NCBI GenBank assembly: GCA_963070105.1
Contig: OY718807.1
Coordinates: 5,491,001 to 5,555,000, forward strand
DNA from: Litomosoides sigmodontis
Lineage: Eukaryota > Nematoda > Chromadorea > Rhabditida > Onchocercidae
Length of the DNA: 64,000 nucleotides
Reading direction: 5' to 3'
Position numbers and translations under genes: made by a program. Under the pieces are notes generated by a model. It did no database searches, was not told the origin of the DNA, and saw only the letters and a list, made by a program, of their open reading frames with translations. This document shows positions 24,907 through 44,692 of the stretch, piece after piece. Within the stretch, counting starts at the first letter, position 1; each line of letters starts with the position of its first letter.

Positions 24907-26080
24907 ATGAATGGAATTAACAAGGCAAGGCAAGATCAGTTTTTGCGAATTGATATTGGATACAACCAAGTTTGAATGCAAAGTTCTTGAAGCTGTGAGA
25001 ATCGTGCAAACAAAATTTGAAATCTTTTTGCTTACTGATTTTTAATGTGCGGTTGAGTATTTGTGGCATTTAAAGTGAGCTTAATAAAGGTTGGTTTGTG
25101 TTGCTTTGTAGTGTCAAACGTATTGTCTACTTTTTATTTCTGGATGTCTTGTTTTTCATTCAGTTACGTGCAGTACTTTTCAAGCATTTGCCGCCATCAG
25201 TAGTAAACTTTCACCGTAGTAAGTAGTAACTGAGTAAAGTAAAAAGCTCCTCAGAATTAAGAATCAAATCTTTTTTTTCTAATAATCTAACAAATCTATT
25301 AATTTTTAAAAACTGTTAGATCACCGCGTTTCTCTTTTTCGTAAGAATGGCGAGTCTTACATCGGCATGCATTTACCGGAACCTCCTTGCCCTTCTACCT
25401 TTGGACAATCGATTATAGGTAAGGTTTGTCAAACTCACTGTACGTGCTGCAGAAGTCTGGTTTTTATACCTTCTAGAAATGGATTATTCATTCCTTCATC
25501 ACCTAACTACAAAGGCGTTTCTTGTCCCTTTTGATCTATTTGTGAATGTGTCTGTGGGTGATACCTGTTTATAACATATGTTTTTCCTCGTACCTCACAA
25601 TAAGTTCTGTAAATTATAAAAATGAAAATAAACGGAACTTCTGGTTATCAAAATTGTGAACTAAACTGAAACTGAAAATTTTGGATCAGCGGTTATATTT
25701 GTATTCATCGTAGACTTCGCATGTATCACTCGATATGTTTGGTTCACTTTTGCTGCAGATTACTAAGTATTTTTCTCATCTCTTCCTGCTATGTTATATT
25801 TTATACCTAATGATGTGTTGAGTTCATAACCTATCATCGGTTTATATGACCTATTTATTCAGGTTTTAAATGTGACTTAGAGTTAGTCTTTTAGCAGTAT
25901 TAGAAAATTGTTTTTCTTGGTCTGTCTGTCTGTCTTACTGTCTTGCTTAATAGTATTGCAGTACGTTGATGGAAAAATAAACGTTCAGTCTTTGCATGGT
26001 GGATTTTCTGACGATCAGAATAAGAAAAAATTTGTGAATCTGCGCCATGCGTTCGAAAGAGATGTTTTTTTAGCATGCAG
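24907..26080 (+). CDS. Unassigned exon chain (incomplete hypothetical gene)
   Basis: Four segments with plausible splice sites join in a single open frame: 24907-24969 (starts with ATG), 25164-25218, 25320-25418 and 25954-26080. The phases match at every junction (0, 1, 1), and the chain is left open in phase 2 at its 3' end. The product contains LRAVLFKHLPPSVV, RVSLFRKNGESYIGMHLPEP and KKKFVNLRHAFERDVFLACR, with ordinary soluble-protein composition. I recognise no family. The phase agreement argues for a real gene with at least one more downstream exon. The first segment is the least certain, and the whole could be chance. Confidence 0.35.
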
Positions 26081-26454
26081 GTTATCAGTCGTTAGTGATC
26101 ACCTTTCTAGTTAATTCATCTAATAACCACCTCGTACGTCTATCACTTCCTTTTTGTAACCTTTGTTTGAATAAAAGAGCATTTCTCGCACTACGTAAGT
26201 GGATGTGTAAGTTTGCATTTTGCTTCAAAAGTGTTGATAAATTTTGGAGTTATTAAAGTTATAACGATCAGGTGATCAGTGAGTGGGTTAAGTGCCGAAT
26301 TTATAATTTATAACTAATTCGTTTTAAGTGATCATGAAGAAAGATGTACGAGCTCTACCACTTTGCAATTTTTATTGACCTGTCTGTCATCATTACGACT
26401 AGGTGTCGTGCGTATCAACGCTCCTGTCAACTTTGTTATCAGTTATGGCTTACT

Positions 26455-26745
26455 TCACTCATATGTGTCCGTCACCATCGTTTCCGGCTCCACTCTTTCA
26501 TCGCTTTCACACTCGGTGATGTCATCATTCCTCATTGTTGATGCAACTTGCTTCTTATCACTGGCGGTAGAAGTTTCAGTTGAATTTTGACGGTTGATTC
26601 TAGAAGTAGACGAGGACTGTGACAAAAAACAACTTGTGATGATTGCTGAACTCCAATTCTTTTGCATATTCAGTGGCAGTTGCCGTCGTTTCCTATGGCA
26701 ATTCATTTGTCTCACATTTGGTAAATTTGAAAACTCACAGAGCAT
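26455..26745 (-). CDS. Possible small Ser/Thr-rich protein
   Basis: A 96-codon open frame with a basic segment (CHRKRRQ), a Ser/Thr-rich middle (SQSSSTSR, NSTETSTASDKK) and an acidic end (ECESDERVEPE). The ATG directly follows an AG in AAAATTAG, so it could follow a splice or trans-splice acceptor. The composition looks more like protein than random AT-rich sequence. No homology recognised; it may be an exon of a longer minus-strand gene or chance. Confidence 0.25.
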   Translation of the reverse strand: MLCEFSNLPNVRQMNCHRKRRQLPLNMQKNWSSAIITSCFLSQSSSTSRINRQNSTETSTASDKKQVASTMRNDDITECESDERVEPETMVTDTYE

Positions 26746-27228
26746 CTAATTTTCTGATTGATAATTTAAAAAAATGAAATGAAGTATTGTTTGTGCGCAA
26801 AGGTGATTTCTACAGTTATTTTGCACTTTTTAAAGAATGTTTTAAAAAAAGATTTGAATTACTGGAAATTCATTGTGTTCTGCATTGTTCTTACTTGACG
26901 CTGTCAATTAGAAGCTCTGTGATTGCAATAAATGCGCAGGTTTTTCGCTCACTCGCTATCATTAAAAAATGTGTGTTATGAAGTGTGTCATGTTGCTAAT
27001 TTGAAAAAGACCTTTTTTTTCAGTCGAAAATGAGTTTTATCTGTCAAATTTACCAACTGCGTAATCAACTTCGACTACCGCTACGTTGAGAACAATACGT
27101 GAATTTTTTGGTGGATTTTTTAATTTCAAATTATTCGATTATATAGGAGGAAATCCTTCACAAATGTCACTGGTGAATCTCCATGAGTGTACCTCTCTAA
27201 TTAATTGAAATTAATTTTGATTAACTTT

Positions 27229-27246
27229 ATATATATATATATATAT
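27229..27246. repeat. Short AT dinucleotide run
   Basis: About nine AT units upstream of the cytochrome b5 gene. Confidence 0.85.
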
Positions 27247-27762
27247 CAACAATATTGTGTTCGTAAGTTCCATCGAAAGCCCATCTACTAAGTAAAGTCG
27301 TTTAAAATTTGAGCGTGTGTGTATCGTCATTGTTATTTATGTTGGTTGATTAAAGCTATTTCGATCCATTTCTTCTTACAATTTGTTCATAGGTCGTTCC
27401 TCGAATAAAATTTTATCGTTTCTTGAATAAGGCAATTGCAGCTCTATTTTATCGCAGCTTTCGACAACTTAACACTAATATATATGGAGGAAACGTTGCG
27501 TTGAAGGATATTTTGAAATTGTGTTCCACAGCTTCTTGATAAGTAGGGTTATGAAGGAGTGATTAACGTCATAGTTTAGTCATATTATGACCGTTTCTTA
27601 TATTAAATCAATGCAGTGATACATAGCAGACGAAATGTGAACTGTCAATTTGTGTTATCTTTTAATTTCTCTTCAAAATTTTCAGTTTTGATTCAGAATC
27701 CATCGCCATCTGTGTGGTTCTAATAGCTTATTTTGTTTTAAGTAACAACTTTCGTGTCACAA

Positions 27763-28395
27763 ATGACTGACAACAAGGAATTGACGAAATACACATCTGC
27801 GGAAGTTGCAACACATAATAACGCTTCGTCTACATGGATTATCATCGATAATAACGTTGGTTTATTAAACGATCAGCAATTTGTTGACGTGAATTTAGAT
27901 CAATAAGTTATCGAAAGAAATTCCAATCTTGCTTTTTGATTACATTGACTGTTCTTTCAATTATACTTCTGACTGCTTTTCAAACGGCCATCTGTTGTAG
28001 TCGTTTGATAATTTCAATCAACTCTTGCTGCTTAACTATGATTGATATTGTTGTAGGTGTATGATGTAACGAAATTTTTGGAAGAGCATCCAGGTGGTGA
28101 TGAAGTACTGCTGGAGCAAGCTGGACAAGATGCAACGGAAAGTTTTAAAGATATTGGTCACTCACGGGATGCTGTGGAAATGACAAAAGAATATCTGATT
28201 GGTTATTTATCCGATTCGAATGCAGCAAAGGCTAAAGGGGACAAAATAAACTCATCCGTTCCACCAGTCATCGGTAAAAACGGTGAATCGTGGGTGGAAA
28301 CCATGTTTAGCCCAACATGGAGTAATTTTCTGATTCCTTTAGCTATATCTGGTGTCGTTTATCTTCTTTATCGAAGCATAAAAACTGTTTTTTGA
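27763..28395 (+). CDS. Cytochrome b5, tail-anchored
   Basis: A heme protein of the ER (or outer mitochondrial) membrane that passes electrons to desaturases, P450s and related enzymes. Two exons, 27763-27855 and 28057-28395, join in phase (AAC|GTTGGT donor, TTGTAG acceptor) to give 143 residues, the usual length. Seen: the N-terminal [11 protein letters not shown] strand-helix; [20 protein letters not shown] with the first heme His in [17 protein letters not shown] with the second axial His; and a C-terminal hydrophobic anchor ([17 protein letters not shown]). A polyadenylation signal AATAAA lies at about 28425. Nothing about it is unusual. Confidence 0.95.
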
Positions 28396-30648
28396 TTGTA
28401 TACCTATTTTTCGATGACTATTTAGAATAAAAAGGGAAATGTTGTGTTTCGTCCATTCAGCCAGATTTATCGTTGAAATTTGACAAATTTGATGCTTTCT
28501 AAGTACTTTCATTAGAAACTAAGCTCACATTTGCACCACGCCTCTTTTGTATTGTATTATCAGCACTATTTCTTGTTTTTTCTAGATCTTAAAGTTACCG
28601 CCTTAACTTTTAAAACAAATTTCTGATAATATTACAGTTTTGATCTTATGATTTGTATGATGATCTGATTGAACTGGTATTTTATAAGGGTAATTTATGT
28701 TGGAGAGGAAATGTCAAGCTTAACCTTTCTGATAAGATGAACATAAGCTTAGATATCATATTTCAGTTACGGATTGGTTTTCCGTTTAACTATACAGGTC
28801 TCTGTGACTGAGACATACGCTCAATTATGAGCCATGAAGACATAAATTGTTGAACGTGTTAGTTGTCATAAATTTACATGTCTATAATAAAATATGTACT
28901 GTGATATGCACGACACAGCTGGCTTCCTCAAAATATTCATAATTTTCATCGGTAATTTTCAAGTTTCAGAGCGTTCGAAAAAAAGGGTCTATAAATTAGA
29001 TATATCGAGCTTGAGGTCACTGGTGACTAGTGAAAGTTCTATTGGTAAATCGAAATTTGTAGGGCAAATGAAAAGCAGTCAAGAACGTGACTTCGGTTTG
29101 CTTTTTCAACTGTTATAGATATCATCGTTTATTAAAAAGACTAAATTTACTTTCGTGCGTCTTAAATTTACTTAAAAATTCACAGATCAGAAATATCTTC
29201 TTTTCCAAAAATACTAAAATCGAGTACCCTTCCGCAGACGGTAGGCCTTCACCGCCGTTCAACGTCAATGCACAGATAATACGACAGATGTGCCTCGATT
29301 TTGTCTAACATACTGCTATAAATGAGGGAAAGCTGCCAGGAAGCACTACTGCATCCCACTGAAATATGACGTCAATTTGACGGAGATCACGGCTTATGCC
29401 TGGATGATCAGATGCAACGTTTCATATGTATCCACACAAGTCTTTCACGGGCTGTTGTTGTGGTTCAGATTCCCTTTACAGTAAGTTAAGTTAGAATACA
29501 ATCTTTACCGGTTTTTTTTTATGCTACCGTTGATAAAAGAGGTGGATGGAGCTGTAGATTTCATGCTCGCCATCAATCGAGAGAAGTTGCGCTAATAAAA
29601 GTGTTGGAAATCAAATGTGAGATGAGTTCAGATAGTGAGACACGCGTACTCAAATTTCAAATTTCACAATTTATACCTTATCAAGTAAGATTATTCGGTT
29701 ATTGAGATTGAGTAAACGTAAGTATTTTTCAGACTATTATTGCAGGAAATTAAAAAATTACAATAATGAATTTTGAGTTCTGAATGGGTCATTATGAAGG
29801 TTTTTGAAGACTTATCGAAAATTCTTACAATTGATTGAATCATGTGGCATTCAATTCAGGGCTTCATAAACAGTCTCAAAAAATGTCTTATAGATGCAGC
29901 AATGGATGTGATGAGGAGAGGTCATCAGCTTACACGGACATGTCGGGAGTATACTGGTTGTGCAGTTCTTTAATTCATATCACTGTTGCTGTCAGTGCAT
30001 TCTTACTACTATCACCGACAGCACAAAAGCACCGCTTTATTAATGAGTGCACATGTGCTATCGGACTGTGATCATTCAAAAAATGGAATTTGCGCACGGT
30101 TAGTAATCGAACGTTGTTCGTTTTAAGCTGAGAAGGATAGTTAACTCTTTTTTGATAAATTAATTCGATAAAGCAACAAGAAAACAATGCTGACAGCTGA
30201 TAAGAACAATGTAGGAATATAAAAAAGAAAATGCGTTAGCTATTGTTGATGTGTGGGCTCTTTGGACTAACTTAATCATTCATTGTCCATTGTAATAGAC
30301 GCTTAGATATAGCACCAAACAAGCTTAGCATTAGTAAGAATTCAAGGTAATAGCTTTCTAGAACTTCATTAATAAGCCATTTGGTTTTGTACACTGTTTT
30401 CAGTGTACAAAAATCGTTGTAGTTTAAAACTGAATGTAGTTTGAATGGTTAGCTTCACAAAATCAAATAACTTAAGCAATTCTTCAAATATTACGTTTGG
30501 TACCAATAGGTTTCTGTGATATAAAGGTGATTTAAGTTTGAGACATTTGAATGATTTGAAGTACATTTTTTTATGAATATTTCAGTGGTTTACCCATTCC
30601 TTTTGTCTTCATTTTATTTATTGCTATCATTTTTCGAGTCATTTTTAG
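28396..30648. other. Region upstream of the supported PI4KB exons
   Basis: It should contain the start of the PI4K beta gene, because the first supported exon has no in-frame ATG and begins in phase 2. A Lys/Ser-rich open segment at about 28970-29095 (ERSKKRVYKLDISSLRSL) follows a TTTCAG and could be a 5' exon, but I could not connect it in phase. Nothing else was recognised. Confidence 0.4.
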
Positions 30649-37386
<6,738 letters not shown>

Positions 37387-37872
37387 ACTTCTTATTTGTT
37401 TCTCGAAAAGTGAAATCACATAATCAAATAAAAGGATTTTAAAATTCATACAGTTGAGAATGTAATTAATAAAAATCTTATAGTTACTAAACTGAAATTT
37501 GAGCTTTTGAATAAATATGGTTTCTATAATAGAAATTTTCAAAATTGAAAGTTTTACAGTTTAATCCATTAATCAGTGAATGTAAGCCCGAACGTTCCAT
37601 AATTTATTTAACGTAGGAGAGTGCTCAGTTCTATGCTTTGTACCTGTTTCGATATATTTTATTCTTCAGGTTTATGATTCATTTTTCTTGTGTCATATTC
37701 TATCATGCATTTATCTCTTATTTTGTTTTCAGTGATTACATCACTTCTTGTATGAACTCGAACTTTGACATCTTAACTATTTTTTGAATCTCCTTTATAA
37801 TTATCACTTCCTCGCAGCAGTTCTCTATAAAAACCCCTTTACTATCTAAATGGTTAATTAAATTTACTGTCG

Positions 37873-37989
<117 letters not shown>

Positions 37990-38340
37990 CTCTTCATTTA
38001 ATTTAATTCAATCATATTCAACTTTATGGAAAAATTGCAGGTGAAAGTACAAACATATCGAATTGGTTGGCATTTGACACAACACGTCTGCCAAATTTGT
38101 GACTGGTAAAGTGATTTGTTTAGTTTGGTAGACGAAGTAAAAATTTTTTAGTTTCTATTTTCTTCAAGTTTATTAGCATCCTATTGAAATTATAGTAATG
38201 ATATTAACTTGTTTAACTCTTTTTGTGTTTGTTCACAGTTATTGTTCAGTTATTGTTGTGCTTCGTGTATAAGTTGGGCCAGTGAACTTTTGTTGGTATT
38301 CTCGTTTAGTCTTCTTAATTATTATATTTGAAACTTGTCA

Positions 38341-38365
38341 TATATATATATATATATATATATAT
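38341..38365. repeat. (TA)n tract
   Basis: About 12 uninterrupted TA units in the same intergenic region as the longer tract. Confidence 0.9.
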
Positions 38366-38790
38366 GGGAAATGTTAATTTTTTGGATTTTTAGGAAAATT
38401 TCTAGAGCCATACGCGTTTATTATATAATTCCGCTTTTCAGTTTCCTCTATGTCCCTATCTATGTTTGCTTTTTCTCTGTTAATGCAAAAGCGTTTATAT
38501 TATAGGGATAAAAACGCATTTCTCGTTTACAAATGTATGCTTATCGTTTTGCCGAAAAAATAAGATAAAATTTTGCTATTCGTTAGTTTTGCTTAATAAT
38601 ATAAAGTAATCGTTCAAGTGCTGTTCATATTCACACCACTGTATTTGCAAAGATAAAGATGTTGGAAAGTTGTGTACTTTGAGTAAGCGTGTTGGATGTT
38701 TGTTGTTATGTACTTTCAGCGGTAGGGTTTTTTTTTGTTAAAGAATGGACCAATTCAAATTTAATTACATTTAGAGGCTGAAATTCAATT

Positions 38791-41700
38791 ATGGGTTTGG
38801 ATAAACGTCGGATATTGGAAACTTCGCTTTTTGATTTGGAACAAATCGTGACAGTGCAGTACCTAAGTAGGCATGCTAATTTGCCGATCGATGATGCGAA
38901 AGAGTACCTTCTTGTTTTTTACAGCTTAAATAATTGAAATTAAAAAGTCAACAGTATTGTTTTGAGCTGGATGTAGTATTTATTTTTGCTTTCTATGTTT
39001 AATGTTTTCACTTGAGTATGATTGGTGTTGTTTCGAACTTCTACTTTTTACATGGCTACCTAGATTTACTTGTTTTATTTGCCTATACAAAGTTACCTCA
39101 GGCAGACGTTACGCTATGCAGAATAATATAATGTAGCAAGTGCGTCTGTTTCAGTGAACTGGCTGAATTTTTAAAACATAACAAAAAAAAAACTCGGCTA
39201 CACGTAGTGTACGTCATTAGTGGTGAATTGAACGTGTCGGATCCTACTGCTAGTAGTAGTGATAGCAGCAGTGCGGGTAATGGAACAGCCACTCATAAAC
39301 TCTGTCGTACACAGTTGGTTCGCGATTGTCATTTAGAACAGGTTCGACAAACTTACAGGAAAGTGGAAACATGCGAAATTTATGGTTTACATACAAAACC
39401 TATTAAGGTGACTGTTATTTTATTTTCGTTAAAGTAATTAGAACCCATTTTTCCATTTGAAATATTCGTGCGTAATCTATATATAGTAAGAAGAGTGAAG
39501 TAGTTGCATAGTTATAGTATGATATAGCCTTCCAATTTAAACTCTGAAGGTAGGTAAGGAAGGAGCTATTTTAGTAATAGTAAGAACTTACTTACTGTAA
39601 ATCTCAGAGTAAGAAACTCATTTCATTTTTACGTACTTAAATTGTCAGATAATTAATTCATGGATGTTTGAGAAAGGGGAGAGTTGTTTTGAATTTGCTT
39701 GTACTGTACATTATTTAATTTCTTTTTCTATATATTTACCTGCTTGTTTTGTTTTAAAGTTGGTTTAGTTTTAGTTTAAGGCATTGCATTTTTTGCGGAA
39801 GTTATGCATTAATTGGGAAAAATTATGGAAATGATATTACACTCATTTTCATACCGTATTAAAAGGTGTGGAAGTTTTTCAGAGTCTTTGTCTGTTGTAC
39901 TCTGTAGACAGTTTGGAAGACGCCGAGTATGAACGAACTGATCCCGAAAGGAGCTGGCTATCACATCCAGAAACAGAAGTAATGAGAAAAGAGATGATGG
40001 CACATCACAATGCTACTTCTGTTTCTGGAAATCAGAAGGTTGGTTCTGCGTCGTTTCGGCGATTAACTGTTTGAAAGTGAGAGAGGATTCTGATTTAACG
40101 TGGCTAATTTTTATTCTTATTGATGAACGTTTTTAAGTACTGATTTTCATTTATCATCAGTTTAATGCTTGTCATTAAAAGATTATATGCGAATAAAATT
40201 CATAAAAATGAATTCAAAAATCAGTTCATTATCAGAGGACAGAGGACATAATTGACTTTGACAATAATAACTTGTAATAATAAATCTTCTAAAAGTGATA
40301 AGAGAGGGTTAAAAACATAGAATTTTAACATGTATATTTGTTGAAGTACCTCTCTATCTTAAGGCCAAATCCTTTGCATCTAACCTTAATTGCTCTGTGT
40401 GTTAAAAGACCAGTGAAGGACTTATGTGGATGTTAGTAAGTGTTCGGCATTTTGGTAAACCTGGTTAGGAGGAGCTGACTGCTTTATCATGTTTAAGATT
40501 ATATATAGTCTTTAATCTCGTATTTTATATCATACTTTTACTATCTTATCTGATAATGGAATCGATTACAACGGACAATTTCAGAAACGACCGCAGAAGG
40601 ACATTTTTGTGTCTACATCAAAGTTTCCAGAACCTACGACTAAAAGGAAAAAAAATAATGTAACTTCTCTGTTTTCACAAACAGCAAGTCGAAATAAAGA
40701 AGAAACAGTAAGTTGAATTCTCTATTTTTTCTGTTCCAATCATCATCAGCGTTGTCGGCTGCCGGTTCATACGCAAAGAAAATTTCCTAACATTGGAAAA
40801 CCAACATGATGTAGTTGGAGGTAGTAACCTTTACTTTGTATCCTAATTTAACTGGAAATTTTTTTTGTTGTGTGTAGCGAGAGATAAAGAACTTACGAAA
40901 GGAGTCGGATTAAAAATTTAAGTTATTTAAATTATTGGACCAGATCAACAAAACTGATAGCTAACGGTGGAATGTTCTTACGGAGCTGTTGAATGATGGA
41001 CTAGCGAAATATTATAATAGTTTAGTCAAGACTTTAAATTGTGCCGTGTAAAATTGAAATATGTACACCGTTGTAAAGTTTAATTTACTACAAAGCCCTT
41101 AAAAATTTACTTATTGGGAAATGATTTCTTCAATACACAATTCATATGTTTTCCACTTTTCAACAAGTTTTTACACAGCAGACATTGTAGTTAGATTTAA
41201 AAATTTCTTATCATTTTTTGAGTTCGGAACGAAAGTTATGTAGCGTAAGTGAAAAATAATGGGTTTATAATTGTAGGCGTTGACTCCTAGTATTTTAGCC
41301 TTCGATGAAAAGCGGTTCTCAAAGGGGACAAAGAAATCTTGATAAAAAAGCTAATGTAATGTCAGGTGAAGCCGTACAGTAAGTATTTTCAGTTATTGTT
41401 TTTACTTTTTTTTAACAAGATATAGAAGAGGAAACTTTTTTTCTTGTTTTTACGTCGTTTTATTGCCTTTGTAGATTTATTTTCTGTAAACAACATTTGT
41501 TTTTTTGATCTTCCTTTTTATCTTGCCTATGAGGGCTCATGTTTTTACGTTATGGTTTTTAACTTAAGTTTGCAGACGCCGTGGGAACCGTATTGTCATT
41601 GATAGCAAACAACAAGATATAAAAGAGGAAACTGGGTCGGCAGAGAAGTCAACAGAAAAAATAACTTTGGAAACGAGAAATGTTGTGAAAATGGGGAATG

Positions 41701-42711
41701 CGCTCTTAAGTTTGCACTGAAACTTTATTTATAATGAATATTGGGTTTTGTATCAGTGGAGAAAGCTTGAATGTATGACGTCACCGTGGCGTTTATGAGA
41801 TTTCTGGAATTTCATTATTTAACAATGAGATTGAATTGTTATTGGGTTTCGTTTTTTTTTCTTCCGAGAAATTTATACTTCAGTGATTGCACAAAAATTG
41901 TTAGTCCTCTGAGAAGAAAATATCTTAGAGTTTAACAGTGGTACCAGTTATATTTAGCAGATGAGTAATTTTAGCGGAAGATGATTTGTTTTCTGATGGT
42001 GATTCCAATCCGGACGAAATGGATTGTGAGGAAAGCAAAAAAGATAAAATTGCAGAAGTAGATGAAAAAATATCCCGACTTTGTTAGTTCTGTTTTGAGT
42101 CTTCCAGTTCTCTTAACTTTTATAAGAACTTCACGCTTTCTGTCTCCTTTCCAAATAACAAATGTTTTAATGGAAATAAAGGGAGAGGATAATTTAATGA
42201 GATTATCACTAATGAATTTCTTGCGTGAATAATATGTAAATATGCGCGTGCCATCCTTAATAATAATCTATGAAATAAGGTTTGATTTTTCACCCAGTTA
42301 TAAGTTGTTTATTGATACAGCAGGGAACAACAGTTCAAAAACTGAAGATAGTTGTGGAAGCCAGAGAAAAGCGACACGAAAGGAATATGCCATTGAAACT
42401 TTCCTCGATGCTGATGGTTTCATGGGTAAGCTTTATGGAAGTAGCACTAGTAGTGCAGGATAGCTATATTTTTAAATGGATATATTTAGTGTAAATTTGT
42501 AGTTAAAAATGTTAAATGTTATAGCTATTCTATTATTGCAGTTACAAAGCAAGTGTTGAAAGAAGTCGAAATTGAACCGTCACCAGCTAATTCGTCTACT
42601 GAAACTCGTGGTAAAACAAGGAATGCTAAACTTCTAGATAATAAAGAGGGAAAAAGCACCAAAGCACCACAGGGGCAGGCAAAAATCAGTTCATTTTTCC
42701 AGAAGAAATGA
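38791..42711 (+). CDS. POLD3: DNA polymerase delta subunit 3 (p66/Cdc27-like)
   Basis: POLD3 is an accessory subunit of DNA polymerase delta that binds the p50 subunit and PCNA at the replication fork. Nine exons join in phase: 38791-38903, 39155-39407, 39883-40038, 40585-40707, 41299-41378, 41576-41709, 41975-42082, 42321-42425, 42542-42711, giving 413 residues. Seen: the N-terminal winged-helix region (IVTVQYLSRHANLPIDDAKD, RLHVVYVISGELN), the conserved ETFLDADGFMVTKQV element, and a C-terminal PCNA-interacting (PIP) box, QAKISSFFQKK, ending at the stop. The centre is Lys/Glu/Ser-rich and disordered, as in homologues, so the exon 5-7 boundaries rest mainly on phase. The acceptor of exon 3 is TTTTTCAG at 39882; the earlier AG at 39865 gives the wrong frame. 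The mammalian symbol is used. Confidence 0.88.
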
Positions 42712-44692
42712 AAAGTTGGAATAGCGTTTCTAGCCAGTGCTTTCAACGTTTTGCGTGATAACAATCTTTATTACGAATCCAGAGAAAGTTGTCCAATCAT
42801 CACGTTGCTGAATAAAATGTGTCAGTGAACAACGAATTTCACTTATAATAATTTTCTGGTCTTTGAATGTTTGTAGAAAGTCTTTTACAGTGAGGAAAAT
42901 ATCGGAACTTTCTCATCAAGCTAATTTTTACAGCGCTTTCTGTTGATTCTGTGCACCGTTTGGTACTGCTTTTCGTGTTCTTTGCTTAAATTTTGCTAAA
43001 GAAATTCGTTATGTATAATTACAACTTATTGGAGGCACAAATTTTCTGAAATTTAAAGTGATATCTCACCGATATGTAATTTCAGAATTGAGACCGAATA
43101 TGCTATTATTGTTTTTTTTTCATTGCTTTATTTTCAAATAAAAGATTTGAAATGATAAAGTCAATTATTGTAATTCCTTCGTTGCAATACAAATCCATTT
43201 GTTTGTATTTTTTAATTCACAAATATCGAAAATATTTGAAGTGAATGTTTGAATCATTACTTGCATCCGAGGACATTGTTGGAGGATCAACAGGATGATT
43301 CTCCGTGTGATTCTCTTGATTTGCATTACTTAAAGATCGTAGTCTGGCATGGAAATAATAAGTAATTGATGGCAGCCTTTGAGAAAATCTCTTGCTAAAA
43401 AGTGTGCTTTAGACGTGGACGGCATGGAATTGAGGACGATAGATTCCGGATGCTTTTCTATGTTTAACGATAGTTCACTTTGCTTTTGCCGTCGGTGAGC
43501 TTCTTAATTCCTTCCTACCTTTGGTTCACTAAAGGAGCGATTTTCAAAAAACAATAGTCATCTTTCGTTACTCGCTCATTTGAATTCCACATCCTTTTTT
43601 TTTCTATTTGAAATTTTTTCATATGATTGCTTCACCAATGAAATTTTGACAAATTTCTCCAAAAAATTTTTCAGGATGGGGATAACTGGAAAAGGGCATT
43701 TCGCGCAAACATCGTTTTCCTTGTCTACTTGAGGAGGGGTCAGTTCCGTCCATAATTATACGCTGAAACGCTAACACTTATTTTATGCTATAATTATTTG
43801 CTTGTCCTCTTTTTAGGTAGAGCTTATCACGTACTGAGCGACACGTTTGTCGATTGTCCTTTCAGTCACGCATTACAAGCAGCGCAAATGGCAGTACTTG
43901 TGGAAGTTTGCATTTTATACTGTTTTGCTTTGAGGCTAGCTTATCATTCTCAGTGCAAACCGCTCAGTAATGTCAAATGTCATTTAGCGGGAGATAATAC
44001 ATTCTCAAACTTTCTGAGCCCTTATTTCACATTTTGCTATGTTGTAGTAAGTCGAGATATTTTTCGGGAAACGAAAAATTGTTGTTTGTCTCGCGTACGT
44101 ACAAAATATTCAGTAGTTAATTTTACCTTTACTTCTACCAATTTAATCCTTCACTGAGTTCTTAATTAATCTCTGTAATTAAATGCTTTCCTCCCTCTCT
44201 CCATTATTTGCATATGTTCAGCTTTTATGGAGGTATCAAATACAATGCATATGTGAGTGAACGCTTATGACAAATAACTGTCGTTCAATAGTTTAATCCA
44301 TTCCTTGAATAACATGACAGGGAGAGATTTCCACCTGAATTGAATCGTATTAAATAATAAAAAATGTTACATTCACTTAGAGAGTGAGATAAGGTTGTGG
44401 ACATCTTTCTCCTCTGTTTCACTCTTCTGCGTGAGTTTTTTTTCTTATTAAATGAGTTGAAAAGATTTCAATGATAAGCCCCGTCGATGGTAGGAGAGAG
44501 GGGGCGAAGGAAGAAAGGAAGATGTGATATCATGAAAACAACAACGGTCATCTCTGGGTTCACTTACAGGGATCTCTGCTCCCTCGTTGTTGGAAGCACA
44601 TTTCGATTGGAAGAGACGACTTCCTCTACTTCTCTTCAACAACAAACTTTTGGCGGTTATTGGGGACCGTGACGCCGAAATCAATTTCAAAA
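42712..44692. other. Intergenic, POLD3 to FPGS
   Basis: AATAAA hexamers at about 42814 and 43137 could end the POLD3 transcript. A 119-codon open frame at 43798-44157 shows no recognisable domain and I do not call it. Nothing else supported. Confidence 0.45.

Larger units (their letters stand above)
26081..27762. other. Region between the unassigned exons and cytochrome b5
   Basis: No conserved exon recognised. It may hold the 3' end of the unassigned gene, a possible minus-strand small gene (26455-26745) and an AT dinucleotide run (27229-27246). Confidence 0.4.

Noticed and set aside
43798..44157. A 119-codon open frame between POLD3 and FPGS
   Set aside because: No domain or family resemblance, and no supporting splice or start context.
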